Source: Alicyclobacillaceae bacterium I2511
GTDB lineage: Bacteria > Bacillota > Bacilli > Alicyclobacillales > Alicyclobacillaceae
Direction: 5' to 3'
DNA: 64,000 nt
NCBI GenBank assembly: GCA_003584005.1
Contig: QXHL01000010.1
Coordinates: 1 to 64,000 of the forward strand
In this document: in pieces, positions 63,616-64,000 of the stretch
How the letters are laid out: the number at the start of each line of letters is the position of its first letter
How positions within the stretch are numbered: the stretch's first letter is position 1
Position numbers and translations under genes: made by a program
The notes under the pieces: model-generated
The model's database searches: none
Told to the model about the DNA's origin: nothing
What the model saw: only the letters and a program-made list of their open reading frames with translations

Positions 63616-63891
63616 CCTCATGTTAACGTGATATTGAGGGATGCGTTGCGGTATCGTTGGGCCAGCGGTCAGCCTCCGGTGCTAATTGTCTGTGACAAAC
63701 GACAGAAAGCTTCGATGGACTCGTTGATACGAAATATCTGGGGAATTCCAAGCCTAGGGGATGCGCCTTTGGTTGATGCCGCCTGGCGTAAAATTTTCCT
63801 TGGACTAACATACGTAGGGTGGATGTGGACTGATGGTTTAGAAACATTTCCAATGGATACAGTCCTCGAACGTCTTTGCAGTATCCGTTGA
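63457..63891 (+). CDS. Chimeric ORF: IS3 OrfA N terminus joined to an unrelated C-terminal segment
   Basis: Residues 1-~50 (KHYTAAFKAQVVQEILKEDR, AEFGVHPTMLHKWKN) are the helix-turn-helix of IS3-family OrfA. From ~52 on the sequence (DPHVNVILRDALRYRWASGQ, PPVLIVCDKRQKASMDSLIR, FLGLTYVGWMWTDGL) is not transposase-like and lacks the usual leucine zipper. This suggests a recombination junction or deletion fusing two genes in frame. No function can be assigned to the second part. Whether it is expressed is unknown. Confidence 0.5.
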   Translation: MSMRKHYTAAFKAQVVQEILKEDRTIAQISAEFGVHPTMLHKWKNTVIENMTDPHVNVILRDALRYRWASGQPPVLIVCDKRQKASMDSLIRNIWGIPSLGDAPLVDAAWRKIFLGLTYVGWMWTDGLETFPMDTVLERLCSIR

Positions 63892-64000
63892 TGTCTTAGC
63901 AAAATATCTACGGAACTGGAAATATTGGATCGTATGTAACTGAGCGGGGGTTGCTTGTTGGGACGATGAAGCGGCAGTACAACTACCGACAACGATGAAT
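63892..64000. other. Window end, no gene seen
   Basis: About 110 bp with no ribosome binding site or recognisable reading frame. Confidence 0.4.

Overview
The window reads as a chromosome segment of a spore-forming Bacillota, most likely from the Bacillales and perhaps near Alicyclobacillaceae. This rests on gene content (cggR-gapA-pgk-tpiA-gpmI-eno, secG-est-rnr-smpB-ssrA, a ComER-like protein, sigma-54 SigL, a small YjcZ-like protein), on strong GGAGG ribosome binding sites and on frequent TTG/GTG starts. The family is an inference. No rRNA or tRNA gene was found; the only stable RNA gene is tmRNA.

Layout. 1-5700: the 3' end of a TnpB-type insertion sequence sits on the 3' remnant of a hydroxyacyl-CoA dehydrogenase gene, followed by a secreted protein, two tiny AT-rich genes (one broken), a zinc alcohol dehydrogenase and two small minus-strand genes. 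5700-13650: a lipid-type cluster with a FabF-like ketosynthase, two paralogous AMP-forming ligases (the first has lost its ATP-chemistry motifs), a FabL-like enoyl reductase, a MerR regulator and a DHA2 exporter. 13800-18500: polysaccharide deacetylase, small proteins, a Rieske ferredoxin and a doubly frameshifted lipoprotein pseudogene. 18600-22700: an orphan PhoP-like response regulator and a Ugp-like ABC transporter without its ATPase, preceded by Pho-box-like repeats. 23200-29850: DJ-1/PfpI protein, amino-acid permease, nadC-nadB-nadA, a monofunctional transglycosylase. 29870-38740: UbiB-like kinase, thrC-thrB, lysA, class I fumarase, a flippase. 39470-47150: a fused pyrimidine-nucleoside phosphorylase/cytidine deaminase, PepF, a sensor kinase, ComER-like protein, SigL. 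47200-54770: the glycolytic operon with a readable CggR operator. 54950-60930: secG, esterase, RNase R with an exceptional 450-residue disordered tail, smpB and ssrA. 60950-64000: an accessory segment next to ssrA with hypothetical genes, a ribbon-helix-helix fusion, a recombinase C-terminal remnant and an IS3-family left end.

Two dispersed non-coding repeat families stand out. Family A is about 270-310 bp, present four times, rich in CCCTTATTT/AAATAAGGG motifs arranged as hairpins. Family B is a 145 bp hairpin element with 16 bp terminal inverted repeats, present as two full copies, one internal-deletion copy and one half copy. Short tandem repeats also occur in many intergenic spaces (units of 11, 12, 13, 16, 17, 24 and 37 bp).

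The best candidates for something undescribed are repeat families A and B, the ketosynthase/pseudo-ligase/ligase/enoyl-reductase/exporter cluster, the RNase R tail and the fusion proteins in the ssrA-side segment.
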